From Sphingomonas jeddahensis (GTDB lineage Bacteria > Pseudomonadota > Alphaproteobacteria > Sphingomonadales > Sphingomonadaceae): 64,000 nt of DNA. A program made the position numbers and the translations under genes. Positions 7,917 to 15,633 of the stretch are shown here, piece by piece (the stretch's first letter is position 1; the number at the start of each line of letters is the position of its first letter). Under the pieces are notes generated by a model. The model had not been told where the DNA came from. It searched no databases and was given only the letters and a program-made list of their open reading frames with translations. The stretch covers positions 1 through 64,000 of the forward strand of contig NZ_MPSB01000004.1 of the NCBI RefSeq assembly GCF_001981525.1, written 5' to 3'.

Positions 7917-8480
7917 ATGAGTGAACACAGCAGCATGCCGGTGTGGCACGGCACGACGATCCTTTCGGTACGGCGCGGGGGCAAGGTGGTTGTCGCGGGC
8001 GATGGCCAGGTGTCGATGGGGCAGACGGTGATGAAACCCAACGCCCGCAAGGTCCGCACGCTTGGGCCCGAAGGCAAGGTGATCGCCGGCTTCGCCGGGG
8101 CGACCGCCGATGCCTTCACGCTCTTTGAACGGTTGGAAGCCAAGCTGGAACGCCACCAGGGCCATCTGATGCGCGCCGCGGTCGAGCTGGCCAAGGACTG
8201 GCGCACCGACAAATATCTGCGCAACCTGGAGGCGATGATGATCGTCGCCGACAAGGACGTGACGCTGATCCTCACCGGAAACGGCGACGTGCTGGAGCCC
8301 GAGGCAGGGATCGCAGCGATCGGATCGGGCGGCAACTTCGCGCTCGCCGCAGCGCGCGCGCTGGTGGATTACGAGAAGGATGCCGAGACGATCTGCCGCA
8401 AGGCGATGGGCATCGCCGCCGAGGTGTGCGTTTATACCAACGACCGGCTGGTGGTGGAGACGCTCGACAGCGCCAGCTGA
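7917..8480 (+). CDS. hslV: ATP-dependent protease subunit HslV
   Basis: Proteasome-like threonine protease that forms the dodecameric core of HslUV. The 187-residue product carries a 12-residue propeptide ([12 protein letters not shown]) before the mature [11 protein letters not shown] sequence, so Thr13 becomes the catalytic N-terminal threonine. Short propeptides of this sort are seen in other alphaproteobacteria. [13 protein letters not shown] and [14 protein letters not shown] are conserved HslV segments. The ATG at 7917 was chosen; ATG 7935 would give MPVWHGTT and is equally compatible with processing. No hslU follows, although the two are usually adjacent; the next gene encodes an unrelated lipoprotein. 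A separate hslU is presumably elsewhere. Confidence 0.95.
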   Translation: MSEHSSMPVWHGTTILSVRRGGKVVVAGDGQVSMGQTVMKPNARKVRTLGPEGKVIAGFAGATADAFTLFERLEAKLERHQGHLMRAAVELAKDWRTDKYLRNLEAMMIVADKDVTLILTGNGDVLEPEAGIAAIGSGGNFALAAARALVDYEKDAETICRKAMGIAAEVCVYTNDRLVVETLDSAS

Positions 8481-8563
8481 CCGGTCTGGGCGGGATGGAA
8501 GTTGCGCAAGCGCAAATGCTTGCCGCTTGTCTTCCGCCCCGCGTCCGTCCAATCACACCGGCC

Positions 8564-9985
8564 ATGATCCTTCGCACCAATATGGCCGGGCGCTGGCTGG
8601 CGGCGGGCGCCGCGGCGCTCTCGCTGATCGCCTGTTCGCAAGGCGACGCCCGCCCGAAGACCGCGTCGTCCAAGGCGCCGCCGCAACCCTATGCGCGCGA
8701 TCCCTATCCCTCCACCTACCGCGCCTATCCCGGCGTGCCGACGGTGGTGCGCAACGTCACCATCTTCGACGGCGAAGGCGGTCGGATCGACAACGGCCAA
8801 TTGCTGTTCGCCGACGGCAAGATCGTCGCGCTCGGCCAGAGCGTGGACGCGCCGGCCGATGCGCAGGTGATCGACGGCGCCGGCAAGTGGGTCACACCCG
8901 GCGTGATCGACATCCACAGCCACCTGGGCGACTACCCCACCCCCAGCGTGCAGGCGCACAGCGACGGCAACGAGGCGACCGGCCCGATCACCGCCGATGT
9001 CTGGGCGGAGCACAGCATCTGGCCGCAGGACCCCGGCTTCAGCCGCGCGCTCGCCAATGGCGGGGTAACGACGCTTCAGGTCCTGCCGGGCTCGGCCAAT
9101 CTGATGGGCGGCCGCTCGGTGACGCTCAAGAACGTCTATTCGCGGACCATGCAGGGGATGAAGTTCCCCGGCGCGCCTTATGGCCTGAAAATGGCGTGCG
9201 GCGAGAATCCCAAGCGCGTCTATGGCTCCAAGGGCCGTCAGCCCTCGACCCGCATGGGTAATGTCGCGGTCGACCGCGCGACCTGGGCGAAGGCGCAGCG
9301 CTATCGCACCAAGTGGGATAAATATGAGGCGGAGGGCGGCGATGCGCCCGACCGCGACATCGCGATGGACACGTTGCGCGGTGTCCTCGCCGGCGAGATC
9401 CTGATCCAGAACCATTGCTATCGCGCCGACGAGATGGCGATCGTCGAGGATATGGCGAAGGAGTTCGGCTACAAGGTCACGGCCTTCCACCATGCGGTGG
9501 AAGCGTACAAGATCGCCGATATCCTGAAGGCCAACGGCACCTGCGCCGCGGTGTGGGCCGATTGGTACGGCTTCAAGATGGAAAGCTATGACGGGATCGG
9601 CGAGAATCTCGCCATCCTGGAACGCGCGGGCGCCTGCGCGATGATCCATTCGGACGATGAGAACGGCATCCAGCGGCTGAACCAGGAAGTGGCCAAGGTG
9701 CTGGCTTCCGGGCGCCGGGCGGGGATCGATATCGCGCCGGAGGTGGCGTGGAAGTGGCTGTCGCTCGGGCCGGCGACGGCGATGGGGATCGCCGACAAGA
9801 CCGGCAGCCTGAAGCCGGGCAAGATGGCGGACGTGGTGCTTTGGAACGGCGATCCGTTCACCGTCTATACCCGGCCGGAAAAGGTGTGGATCGACGGGGC
9901 CTTGCTGTACGACATGAACGATCCGAGGCGCCGGCCAGTGAGCGATTTCGAGCTTGGCCAGCCCGGTTCGGGAGACGTCAAGTGA
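8564..9985 (+). CDS. Exported amidohydrolase lipoprotein
   Basis: Metal-dependent hydrolase of the amidohydrolase superfamily, 473 residues, substrate unknown. A basic start and hydrophobic stretch end in the lipobox LIAC with Cys24, so it is probably a periplasm-facing lipoprotein. It keeps the HxH metal motif (His117/His119 in DIHSHLGDYP), later candidate histidine ligands (QNHCY and FHHAVEA) and an IHSDDE motif with the usual acidic residue, so it looks catalytically intact. The C-terminus has the family signature GSLKPGKMADVVLWNGDPF. The ATG at 8564 was chosen because the upstream open frame overlaps hslV. It overlaps the next amidohydrolase gene by four bases (GTGA). Imidazolonepropionase-like or dipeptidase roles are possible. 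Confidence 0.8.
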   Translation: MILRTNMAGRWLAAGAAALSLIACSQGDARPKTASSKAPPQPYARDPYPSTYRAYPGVPTVVRNVTIFDGEGGRIDNGQLLFADGKIVALGQSVDAPADAQVIDGAGKWVTPGVIDIHSHLGDYPTPSVQAHSDGNEATGPITADVWAEHSIWPQDPGFSRALANGGVTTLQVLPGSANLMGGRSVTLKNVYSRTMQGMKFPGAPYGLKMACGENPKRVYGSKGRQPSTRMGNVAVDRATWAKAQRYRTKWDKYEAEGGDAPDRDIAMDTLRGVLAGEILIQNHCYRADEMAIVEDMAKEFGYKVTAFHHAVEAYKIADILKANGTCAAVWADWYGFKMESYDGIGENLAILERAGACAMIHSDDENGIQRLNQEVAKVLASGRRAGIDIAPEVAWKWLSLGPATAMGIADKTGSLKPGKMADVVLWNGDPFTVYTRPEKVWIDGALLYDMNDPRRRPVSDFELGQPGSGDVK

Positions 9986-11274
9986 AGCGCGCCTTCCTCC
10001 TCCTCGCCACGATGCTGACGAGCCCTGCCGCCGCGCAGACGGTGGCGATCACCAACGTCACGATCGCGGTCGGGGATGGGTCGGAGCCGGTCGAAAACGG
10101 AACATTGGTGTTCCAGAATGGGCGAATAGTCGGCGCAAGCGGAACAATCGCGGTGCCTGCCGGGGCCGAAGTGATCGACGGGCGCGGCAAATGGGTCTCG
10201 CCGGGCTTCGTCGCGGGGTTCAGCGACCTGGGCATCACCGATGCCGCGGGCGTGAGCGAGAGCAACGATGCGGGCGCGCGCACTGCGCCGTTCAATGCCG
10301 CGCTCGACGTGTCCGTCGCGATCAACCCGGCCGAGGTGAAGATCGCCAACGAACGGCTGGGCGGCGTGACGCGCGCGCTGGTCGCGGCGGAAGCGTCCAA
10401 TTCGATCTTCGCCGGCGAGGGCGCAGTGATCGACCTGGGTGACGATCCACAGGCGGTGACCCGATCGCGCGCGTTCCAGTTCGTCGAGCTGGGCGAAGGC
10501 GGCGGGCGGCTGGCGGGCGGTAGCCGCCCCGCCGCTTATGCCGCGCTGCGCGACGCCTTCACGCAGGCGCAGGATTATCGCCGCAACCCGGCGGCGTTCG
10601 GCGGGCGCGAGAAGGAATCGCTCGTGAAGCGCGGTGATGCCGAGGCGCTGCTGCGCGTGCTCGACGGCACCGTGCCGCTGGTGGTGCATGTCGAGCGGGC
10701 GAGCGACATCCTGACCGTGCTCGCGCTGCCGCGCGAATACCCGAAGCTGAAGCTGGTGCTGACCGGCGCGTCCGAGGGCTGGATGGTGGCGCGCGAGATC
10801 GCCGCCGCGCGCGTGCCGGTGATCGCCGCCGCGCTTGCCGATCTGCCCGCACAGTTTGAGCAGCTCGGCGCGACCGAGTCGAACGTCGGGCGGATGCGCG
10901 CGGCGGGAGTGCAGGTGGCGCTCGCGTCGACCGGCAACAACGGTGGCGAGCACAATCTGCGGCAATATGCCGGCAATCTCGTCGCGATCAGCAAGGTGCC
11001 GGGACATACCGGGCTGACCTGGGGCCAGGCGCTGGCATCGATCACATCGGGTCCGGCAGCGGCGCTGGGGATGGATGGCGAGATCGGATCGCTGCGCGCC
11101 GGGCGGCGGGCGGACGTGGTGCTGTGGGACGGCGATCCGCTGGAGATCGGATCGGCGCCGGTCAGCGTGTGGATCGACGGCCGGGCGCAGCCGATGCGCT
11201 CGCGGCAGAAGGCGCTGCGCGATCGGTATCTGGTGCCGACCGAAGGCGCGCTGCCGAAGGCTTATGAGCGCTGA
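9982..11274 (+). CDS. Amidohydrolase homologue lacking the HxH metal motif
   Basis: Second amidohydrolase-superfamily protein, 430 residues, with a cleavable signal peptide (KRAFLLLATMLTSPAAAQ). It starts at GTG 9982 inside the preceding gene's stop codon, so the two are translationally coupled and probably act together in the envelope. The strand that should carry HxH reads VAGFSDLGITD, so both histidines are gone, and the late HSDD-type segment reads LASTGNNGG. The C-terminal signature GSLRAGRRADVVLWDGDP remains. It may be a non-catalytic partner of its neighbour, or a subtype using other ligands (one candidate is His in VVHVERA). Function is unknown. Confidence 0.75.
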   Translation: MKRAFLLLATMLTSPAAAQTVAITNVTIAVGDGSEPVENGTLVFQNGRIVGASGTIAVPAGAEVIDGRGKWVSPGFVAGFSDLGITDAAGVSESNDAGARTAPFNAALDVSVAINPAEVKIANERLGGVTRALVAAEASNSIFAGEGAVIDLGDDPQAVTRSRAFQFVELGEGGGRLAGGSRPAAYAALRDAFTQAQDYRRNPAAFGGREKESLVKRGDAEALLRVLDGTVPLVVHVERASDILTVLALPREYPKLKLVLTGASEGWMVAREIAAARVPVIAAALADLPAQFEQLGATESNVGRMRAAGVQVALASTGNNGGEHNLRQYAGNLVAISKVPGHTGLTWGQALASITSGPAAALGMDGEIGSLRAGRRADVVLWDGDPLEIGSAPVSVWIDGRAQPMRSRQKALRDRYLVPTEGALPKAYER

Positions 11275-11297
11275 GAGACAGTGGTTCATAGCAGGAT

Positions 11298-11392
11298 CGT
11301 CATGCCGGGCTCGTCCCGGCATCCAGCCGCCCGCGCACTCGCCGGTGCGGGGTTCGCGGAGGTCTGGATGCCGGCACGAGGCCGGCATGACG
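11298..11392. repeat. Paired palindromic element, family B (copy B4)
   Basis: Left hairpin 11298-11325 (CGTCATGCCGGG to CGGCATCCA), 39-nt spacer, right hairpin 11365-11392 (TGGATGCCGGC to GGCATGACG). First of three elements in tandem that fill the 376-bp gap between the amidohydrolase and ccmF genes. Confidence 0.88.
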
Positions 11393-11421
11393 GGGTAGGT
11401 GCGGCTGGCCTCACGCGTCGG

Positions 11422-11517
11422 CGTCATCCCGGCCGTGCGCCGGGATCCAACGTGCCGCGTACATCGCGGCCGAAGCGCTTGTGGAGCCTTGGACCCCGGA
11501 TCAAGTCCGGGGTGACG
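11422..11517. repeat. Paired palindromic element, family B (copy B5)
   Basis: Left hairpin 11422-11449 (CGTCATCCCGG to CGGGATCCA), 40-nt spacer, right hairpin 11490-11517 (TGGACCCCGG to GGGGTGACG). It lies directly after copy B4. Confidence 0.85.
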
Positions 11518-11552
11518 GGTGTGTGGGGTGGCCTCCGCTTGCCACAGCCTCC

Positions 11553-11631
11553 CGGTCGCCCTGAGCCTGTCGAAGGGCGTGCCCGAAGCGGAGCGTGCGT
11601 GGCACGTGCTTCGACAAGCTCAGCACGAACG
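11553..11631. repeat. Paired palindromic element, family C (copy C2)
   Basis: Left arm 11553-11581 (CGCCCTGAGCCTGTCGAAGG, then GCGTG) and right arm 11603-11631 (CACGTGCTTCGACAAGCTCA, then GCACGAACG). It ends 19 nt before the ccmF start codon, so the ccmF translation signals lie right against the element. Confidence 0.88.
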
Positions 11632-11650
11632 ATGATGGGGCCGGTCACCG

Positions 11651-13579
11651 ATGACCGCTGAAGCCGGTCTTATCGCCTTGTGGCTGGCCGCGGCGCTGGC
11701 GGCGATGCAGTTCGCGCTGGCCGGCCTCGCGATCCGGCGCGGCGACGATGCGATTGCCGCCGCGGTGCGGCCCGTCGCGATCGTGCAGGGCGGGCTGGCG
11801 CTGCTGGCGATGGCGGCGCTGATCCGGGTGTTTCTCGCTTCCGACATGTCGGTCGCGCTGGTGGTGGCGAACAGCCATTCGGCCAAGCCGTGGATGTACA
11901 AGTTCGCCGGCGCCTGGGGAAACCACGAGGGGTCGATGCTGCTGTGGGTGACGATCTTGGGCCTTGCCGGCGCCGCGGTGGCGCTGCTCGAGCGCCGCGT
12001 CGCCGAGCGCACCCTCACCGCCACGCTCGGCGCGCAGGCGTTCATCGCGCTGGGCTTCTACGCCTTCCTGCTCTTCGCCTCCAATCCGTTCGCAAGGCTC
12101 GCCAGTCCGCCAGCGGATGGACAGGGGCTCAACCCGCTGTTGCAGGATCCCGGCCTCGCTTTCCATCCGCCGACGCTCTACGCCGGCTATGTCGGCCTGT
12201 CGGTGGCGTTCTCCTTCGCGGTCGGCGCGCTCGTCACGCGCGATGTCGGGCCGGCGTTCGCGCGGGCGATGCGGCCGTGGGTGCTGGCGGCCTGGGTGTT
12301 CCTGACAATCGGCATCACCGCCGGCAGCTATTGGGCCTATTACGAGCTTGGCTGGGGCGGCTGGTGGTTCTGGGATCCGGTCGAGAACGCCTCGCTAATG
12401 CCATGGCTCGCCGCCACCGCTTTGCTCCATTCGGTCAGCGTGCTGGCGACGCGCGACGGGCTGCGCGCCTGGACGGTGATGCTGGCGGTGGTCGCCTTTT
12501 CCATGTCGATGCTGGGCACGTTCCTGGTGCGATCGGGCATCCTGACCAGCGTTCACGCCTTTGCCGTCGATCCCGAGCGCGGCACCTTCATCCTCGTGCT
12601 GCTGGCGCTTTACATCGGTGGGGCGCTGGCGCTGTTCGCGACGCGCATCGGGCTGGTGCGCGCGGGCAATACGTTCGAGCTGGTGAGCCGCGAGGGGAGC
12701 CTGGTCGCCAACAACCTGCTGCTGTCCGTCATCCTGGGCGTGGTGCTGATCGGCACCTTCTACCCAATCGTGGCGGCGGCCATGGGGACGCAATTGTCGG
12801 TCGGGCCGCCGTTCTTCGAGAAAGCGGCGGGGCCGATCTTCCTCGTTCTGGTGGCCATCATGGCGGCCGGGCCGCTGCTGCGCTGGCGACGCGACGAGGC
12901 GCAGGCGCTGGTGCAGCGAATGACATGGCCGATCGCCGCGGCGGCGTTCGCGGCGGCGGGGCTGGTGGCGTTGGCGGGCTGGATCGGGCTGCTGCCGCTG
13001 CTCGCACTGGCGCTCGCCGCCGGGCTGGCGGTGGCGAGCGTCGCGCCCTTGTTCGGGCGCAACCTGCGCCGCACGCCGCTGTTCGTCTGGGGCATGGTGG
13101 TGGCGCACCTCGGCATCGCGGTGAGCCTGGCGGGCATGGCCGCGTCCAGCGCCTTCACCAAGGAGACGCTGGTCGCCAAGGGCGTCGGCGAGCCGGCCGG
13201 GGTGGGGCCGTATCGCATCACGCTGCGCGGCATCCGGCCGGTGATCGGCGATAACTGGACGGCGCTGGAGGCGCGGCTGGAAGTGGTGCGCGGCGATGCG
13301 GCGGCGACGCTGCTGGCGCCGCAATCGCGCTTCTTCTCCAACCCGCCGACGACGACCAGCGAAAGCGCAATCCTGACCGCGTTCGACGGGCAGCTTTATA
13401 CCGTGCTCGGCCAGCCGGACGGCACGGGGCGGTGGCAGTTGCGGCTGTGGTGGAAGCCTTGGGTGACGCTGATCTGGTTCGGCGGCGCGCTGATCGCGCT
13501 GGGTGGATTGCTGTCGATCCTGGGGCATTGGCTTCGCGACCGGCGGCAGAAGCGGCGGTTGGAAGAGGCCTGGACATGA
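11651..13579 (+). CDS. ccmF: Cytochrome c maturation protein CcmF (haem lyase)
   Basis: Large polytopic inner-membrane component of the system I cytochrome c assembly machinery, which joins haem from CcmE to apocytochrome c. The 642-residue length is normal. The tryptophan-rich WWD haem-binding motif (WGGWWFWDPVENASLMPW) lies at about residues 234-251, and many hydrophobic segments follow. It opens the run ccmF-ccmG-ccmH, each overlapping the next by an ATGA. ccmE, which often precedes ccmF, is not upstream; three palindromic elements are. The remaining ccmABCDE genes must lie outside the window. Confidence 0.95.
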   Translation: MTAEAGLIALWLAAALAAMQFALAGLAIRRGDDAIAAAVRPVAIVQGGLALLAMAALIRVFLASDMSVALVVANSHSAKPWMYKFAGAWGNHEGSMLLWVTILGLAGAAVALLERRVAERTLTATLGAQAFIALGFYAFLLFASNPFARLASPPADGQGLNPLLQDPGLAFHPPTLYAGYVGLSVAFSFAVGALVTRDVGPAFARAMRPWVLAAWVFLTIGITAGSYWAYYELGWGGWWFWDPVENASLMPWLAATALLHSVSVLATRDGLRAWTVMLAVVAFSMSMLGTFLVRSGILTSVHAFAVDPERGTFILVLLALYIGGALALFATRIGLVRAGNTFELVSREGSLVANNLLLSVILGVVLIGTFYPIVAAAMGTQLSVGPPFFEKAAGPIFLVLVAIMAAGPLLRWRRDEAQALVQRMTWPIAAAAFAAAGLVALAGWIGLLPLLALALAAGLAVASVAPLFGRNLRRTPLFVWGMVVAHLGIAVSLAGMAASSAFTKETLVAKGVGEPAGVGPYRITLRGIRPVIGDNWTALEARLEVVRGDAAATLLAPQSRFFSNPPTTTSESAILTAFDGQLYTVLGQPDGTGRWQLRLWWKPWVTLIWFGGALIALGGLLSILGHWLRDRRQKRRLEEAWT

Positions 13580-14103
13580 GGCGCTGGCTGCTCTGGCTGC
13601 CGCTGGCGGTGTTCGCGCTGGTGGTGGTGTTCGCGGTGCGCGAGCTTCGCGCGCCGAGTGACCGGACGGTCTATTCGGCGATGGTGGGCAAGACGGTGCC
13701 TGAGTTTCGGCTCGAGCCGATCGTCAAGGGCAAGCCGGGGCTTGGCGTGGCGGACCTCAAGAGCGGCCAGCCGCGGCTGCTGAACGTATTCGCCAGCTGG
13801 TGCGTGCCGTGCATCGCCGAAGCGCCGCAGCTGATGAAGCTGAAGGCGATCGGCGTCCCGATCGACGCGGTGGCGATCCGCGATACCGGGCCGGCGATCG
13901 CACAGTTCCTGGCGCGTTATGGTGATCCGTACCAGCGGATCGGCGACGATCGCGACAGCCGTGTGCAATTGTCGCTGGGCTCGTCAGGGGTGCCGGAGAC
14001 GTTCGTGATCGACGGGCGCGGCGTGGTGGTGAAGCAACATGTCGGCGACATTCGCGAGGATGACGTCGCAGCGTTGGCGCAGGCGTGGCGCGAGGCGCGA
14101 TGA
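13576..14103 (+). CDS. ccmG: Thiol:disulfide interchange protein CcmG/DsbE
   Basis: Membrane-anchored periplasmic thioredoxin-like protein that keeps the CXXCH cysteines of apocytochrome c reduced for haem attachment. The 175-residue protein has an N-terminal anchor at residues 4-21 and the redox motif WCVPC (Cys76/Cys79) in NVFASWCVPC. A cis-Pro segment GVPETFVIDG lies near residue 140. Its ATG overlaps the ccmF stop (ATGA at 13576) and its own stop overlaps the ccmH start (ATGA at 14100), so the three are coupled. Confidence 0.95.
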   Translation: MRRWLLWLPLAVFALVVVFAVRELRAPSDRTVYSAMVGKTVPEFRLEPIVKGKPGLGVADLKSGQPRLLNVFASWCVPCIAEAPQLMKLKAIGVPIDAVAIRDTGPAIAQFLARYGDPYQRIGDDRDSRVQLSLGSSGVPETFVIDGRGVVVKQHVGDIREDDVAALAQAWREAR

Positions 14104-14744
14104 GCGTTCGAGCTTCCCGGTTGTCCGGAGCGACGGCGAGGGACTCGCCGCGAGCGGAAGCGCATGGGGCTTGCGCCTCGACATCGCTCGGCACGAACGG
14201 TTGGGCGCGCGCTGACAGCAAAAACCGGTTCGCCCTGAGCCTGTCGAAGGGCGTGTCACGCACGACAGCGTTTGCAGCACGTGCTTCGACAAGCTCAGCA
14301 CGGACGGGGTTGGGGTGGTTTGTGGGGCTGGCGATTTGGGCGTGGCTGGCGTGGGCGTGCTTGGGAAATGCCTCGCCACTCGCCGCGCAGACCCGCCCGC
14401 CCGCCGACTATGCCAACGTCCAGCTGCGCGACCCGGCGCAGGAGGCGCAGGCGGCCGCGCTGATGGCTACGCTGCGCTGCCTCGTCTGCCAGGGGCAGTC
14501 GATCGCCGACAGCGATGCCGACATGGCGGGCGATATGCGCGCACTGGTGCGGAGGCGGGTGGCCGCGGGGGAAAGCGCCGAGGAGGTGCGTGACTGGCTG
14601 ATCGCGCGTTACGGCGATTACGTCACCTACGATCCTCCGGTGAGCGCCGTCACCCTGCCCTTGTGGCTGACGCCGCTGGTGCTGCTGGCGATCGGGCTGT
14701 GGATCGCGCGGGCGAGCTTTCGCCGTCGTCGCGGACACGAGTGA
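14100..14744 (+). CDS. ccmH: Cytochrome c maturation protein CcmH with repeat-derived N-terminus
   Basis: Membrane-anchored, periplasm-facing thioreductase-like subunit of the haem ligation complex. The core is normal: YANVQLRDPAQEAQA, the redox motif LRCLVC (Cys127/Cys130), CQGQSIADSDADMAGDMR, and a C-terminal membrane segment with a basic tail. The start is not normal. The coupled ATGA start at 14100 is followed by about 70 codons built from palindromic DNA (family C copies at 14118-14200 and 14225-14307, reading FALSLSKG and ASTSSARTG) before the hydrophobic signal segment at 72-88. Translation may begin at this ATG, giving a long pre-signal extension, or at a later TTG or GTG (14312, 14324). 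The frame is unbroken. Total 214 residues against about 140 expected. Confidence 0.88.
   Translation: MSVRASRLSGATARDSPRAEAHGACASTSLGTNGWARADSKNRFALSLSKGVSRTTAFAARASTSSARTGLGWFVGLAIWAWLAWACLGNASPLAAQTRPPADYANVQLRDPAQEAQAAALMATLRCLVCQGQSIADSDADMAGDMRALVRRRVAAGESAEEVRDWLIARYGDYVTYDPPVSAVTLPLWLTPLVLLAIGLWIARASFRRRRGHE
14118..14200. repeat. Degenerate family C-like element inside ccmH (copy C0)
   Basis: CGGTTGTCCGGAGCGACGGC (14118-14137) and its inverted partner ending CTCGGCACGAACGG (to 14200) resemble diverged family C arms; compare the conserved GCTTCGACAAGCTCAGCACG. It lies within the first codons of ccmH, directly before copy C3. Confidence 0.5.
14225..14307. repeat. Family C element inside the 5' end of ccmH (copy C3)
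   Basis: Left arm 14225-14255 (CCGGTTCGCCCTGAGCCTGT, then CGAAGGGCGTG) and right arm 14278-14307 (CACGTGCTTCGACAAGCTCA, then GCACGGACGG), 22-nt spacer. It is nearly identical to copy C2 but lies in the ccmH reading frame, encoding FALSLSKGV and RASTSSARTG. Confidence 0.88.
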
Positions 14745-14823
14745 AAGTAGCGAAATAGGACTGGATTCGTCGTCGCTGGTCGCATAGCTTCCGCCACAAC
14801 AAAAGTTATGGAGGGGATGCGGC

Positions 14824-15618
14824 ATGGCCGTGACGGTATGGGATCATCCGCTGTCGCCTTATGCGCAAAAGGTGAAGATCGCGCTGCGCGAGAAGGGCGT
14901 GGCGTTTGACACGGCGATCCCCGGCGGGATCGGTGTCGGCGGCGCGGCGGGCGAATTCGTCGCGGCCAATCCGCGCGCGGAAGTGCCTGCGCTGGTCCAT
15001 GACGGCTTCGGTATCTTCGATTCGACGATCATCCTGGAATATATCGAGGATGCCTGGCCCGAGCCGTCGCTGCTGCCCGCTGCCCCCGCGGATCGCGCGC
15101 GGGTGCGAATGATCGAGGAAGTGGTCGATACGCATCTGGAGGCGGTGAATTGGGGGCTGACCGAGTTGCGGGCGTTCCGCCGTGGCCAGGGGCCAATCGA
15201 GGAGGCGCTGAGCACCAGGGCAGGCGAGCAGGTGCGCGGCTATTTCGCGTGGCTGGAGCGCGAGCTGGGCAATCGCCAGTGGTTCAATGGCGACGATTTC
15301 GGCTGGGGCGATCTGTCGGCGGTGCCTTATGTCAATGGATCGGTGGGACATGGCATCGCGCCGGCAGCCGGTTCACGATTGGCCGACTGGCTGGCGTGCG
15401 CCAACGAGCGCCCTTCCGTGCGCGACACCGTCGCCGAGGTCGCTGCGGTCGCCGCATCGGGCGGCATGGGTGATGTCGCCAAGCTGCTCGAACAAGGCCT
15501 GTTCAAGCGCGAATATCGTGATCACCGGCTAGAATGGATGGTGAAATCGGGTGGGCTGGAGATCGTGTCGCAAGGCATGGCCAAGGGTAATATCCGTTTC
15601 ACCCCCGATCTCGCGTAA
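14824..15618 (+). CDS. Glutathione S-transferase family protein
   Basis: Cytosolic GST-fold protein, 264 residues, somewhat longer than a plain GST. The N-terminal thioredoxin-like domain has the typical start WDHPLSPYAQKVKIALREKG, a cis-Pro region EVPALVHDGF and the ESTI-like glutathione contact FDSTIILEYIED. The helical domain follows. A ribosome binding site (GGAGGG, about 14811) supports the ATG. It precedes the P450 gene by 15 bp, co-directionally. The pair plus the membrane protein suggests a shared role in modifying or detoxifying a hydrophobic substrate, which the sequence does not identify. The last 50 residues extend beyond the usual GST end. Confidence 0.85.
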   Translation: MAVTVWDHPLSPYAQKVKIALREKGVAFDTAIPGGIGVGGAAGEFVAANPRAEVPALVHDGFGIFDSTIILEYIEDAWPEPSLLPAAPADRARVRMIEEVVDTHLEAVNWGLTELRAFRRGQGPIEEALSTRAGEQVRGYFAWLERELGNRQWFNGDDFGWGDLSAVPYVNGSVGHGIAPAAGSRLADWLACANERPSVRDTVAEVAAVAASGGMGDVAKLLEQGLFKREYRDHRLEWMVKSGGLEIVSQGMAKGNIRFTPDLA

Positions 15619-15633
15619 CGAGAGGACCGACCG

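Noticed and set aside
11680..13254. A second plus-strand frame of 524 codons within ccmF
   Set aside because: Shifted reading of ccmF rich in Gly/Arg/Ala; the ccmF frame has all family motifs.
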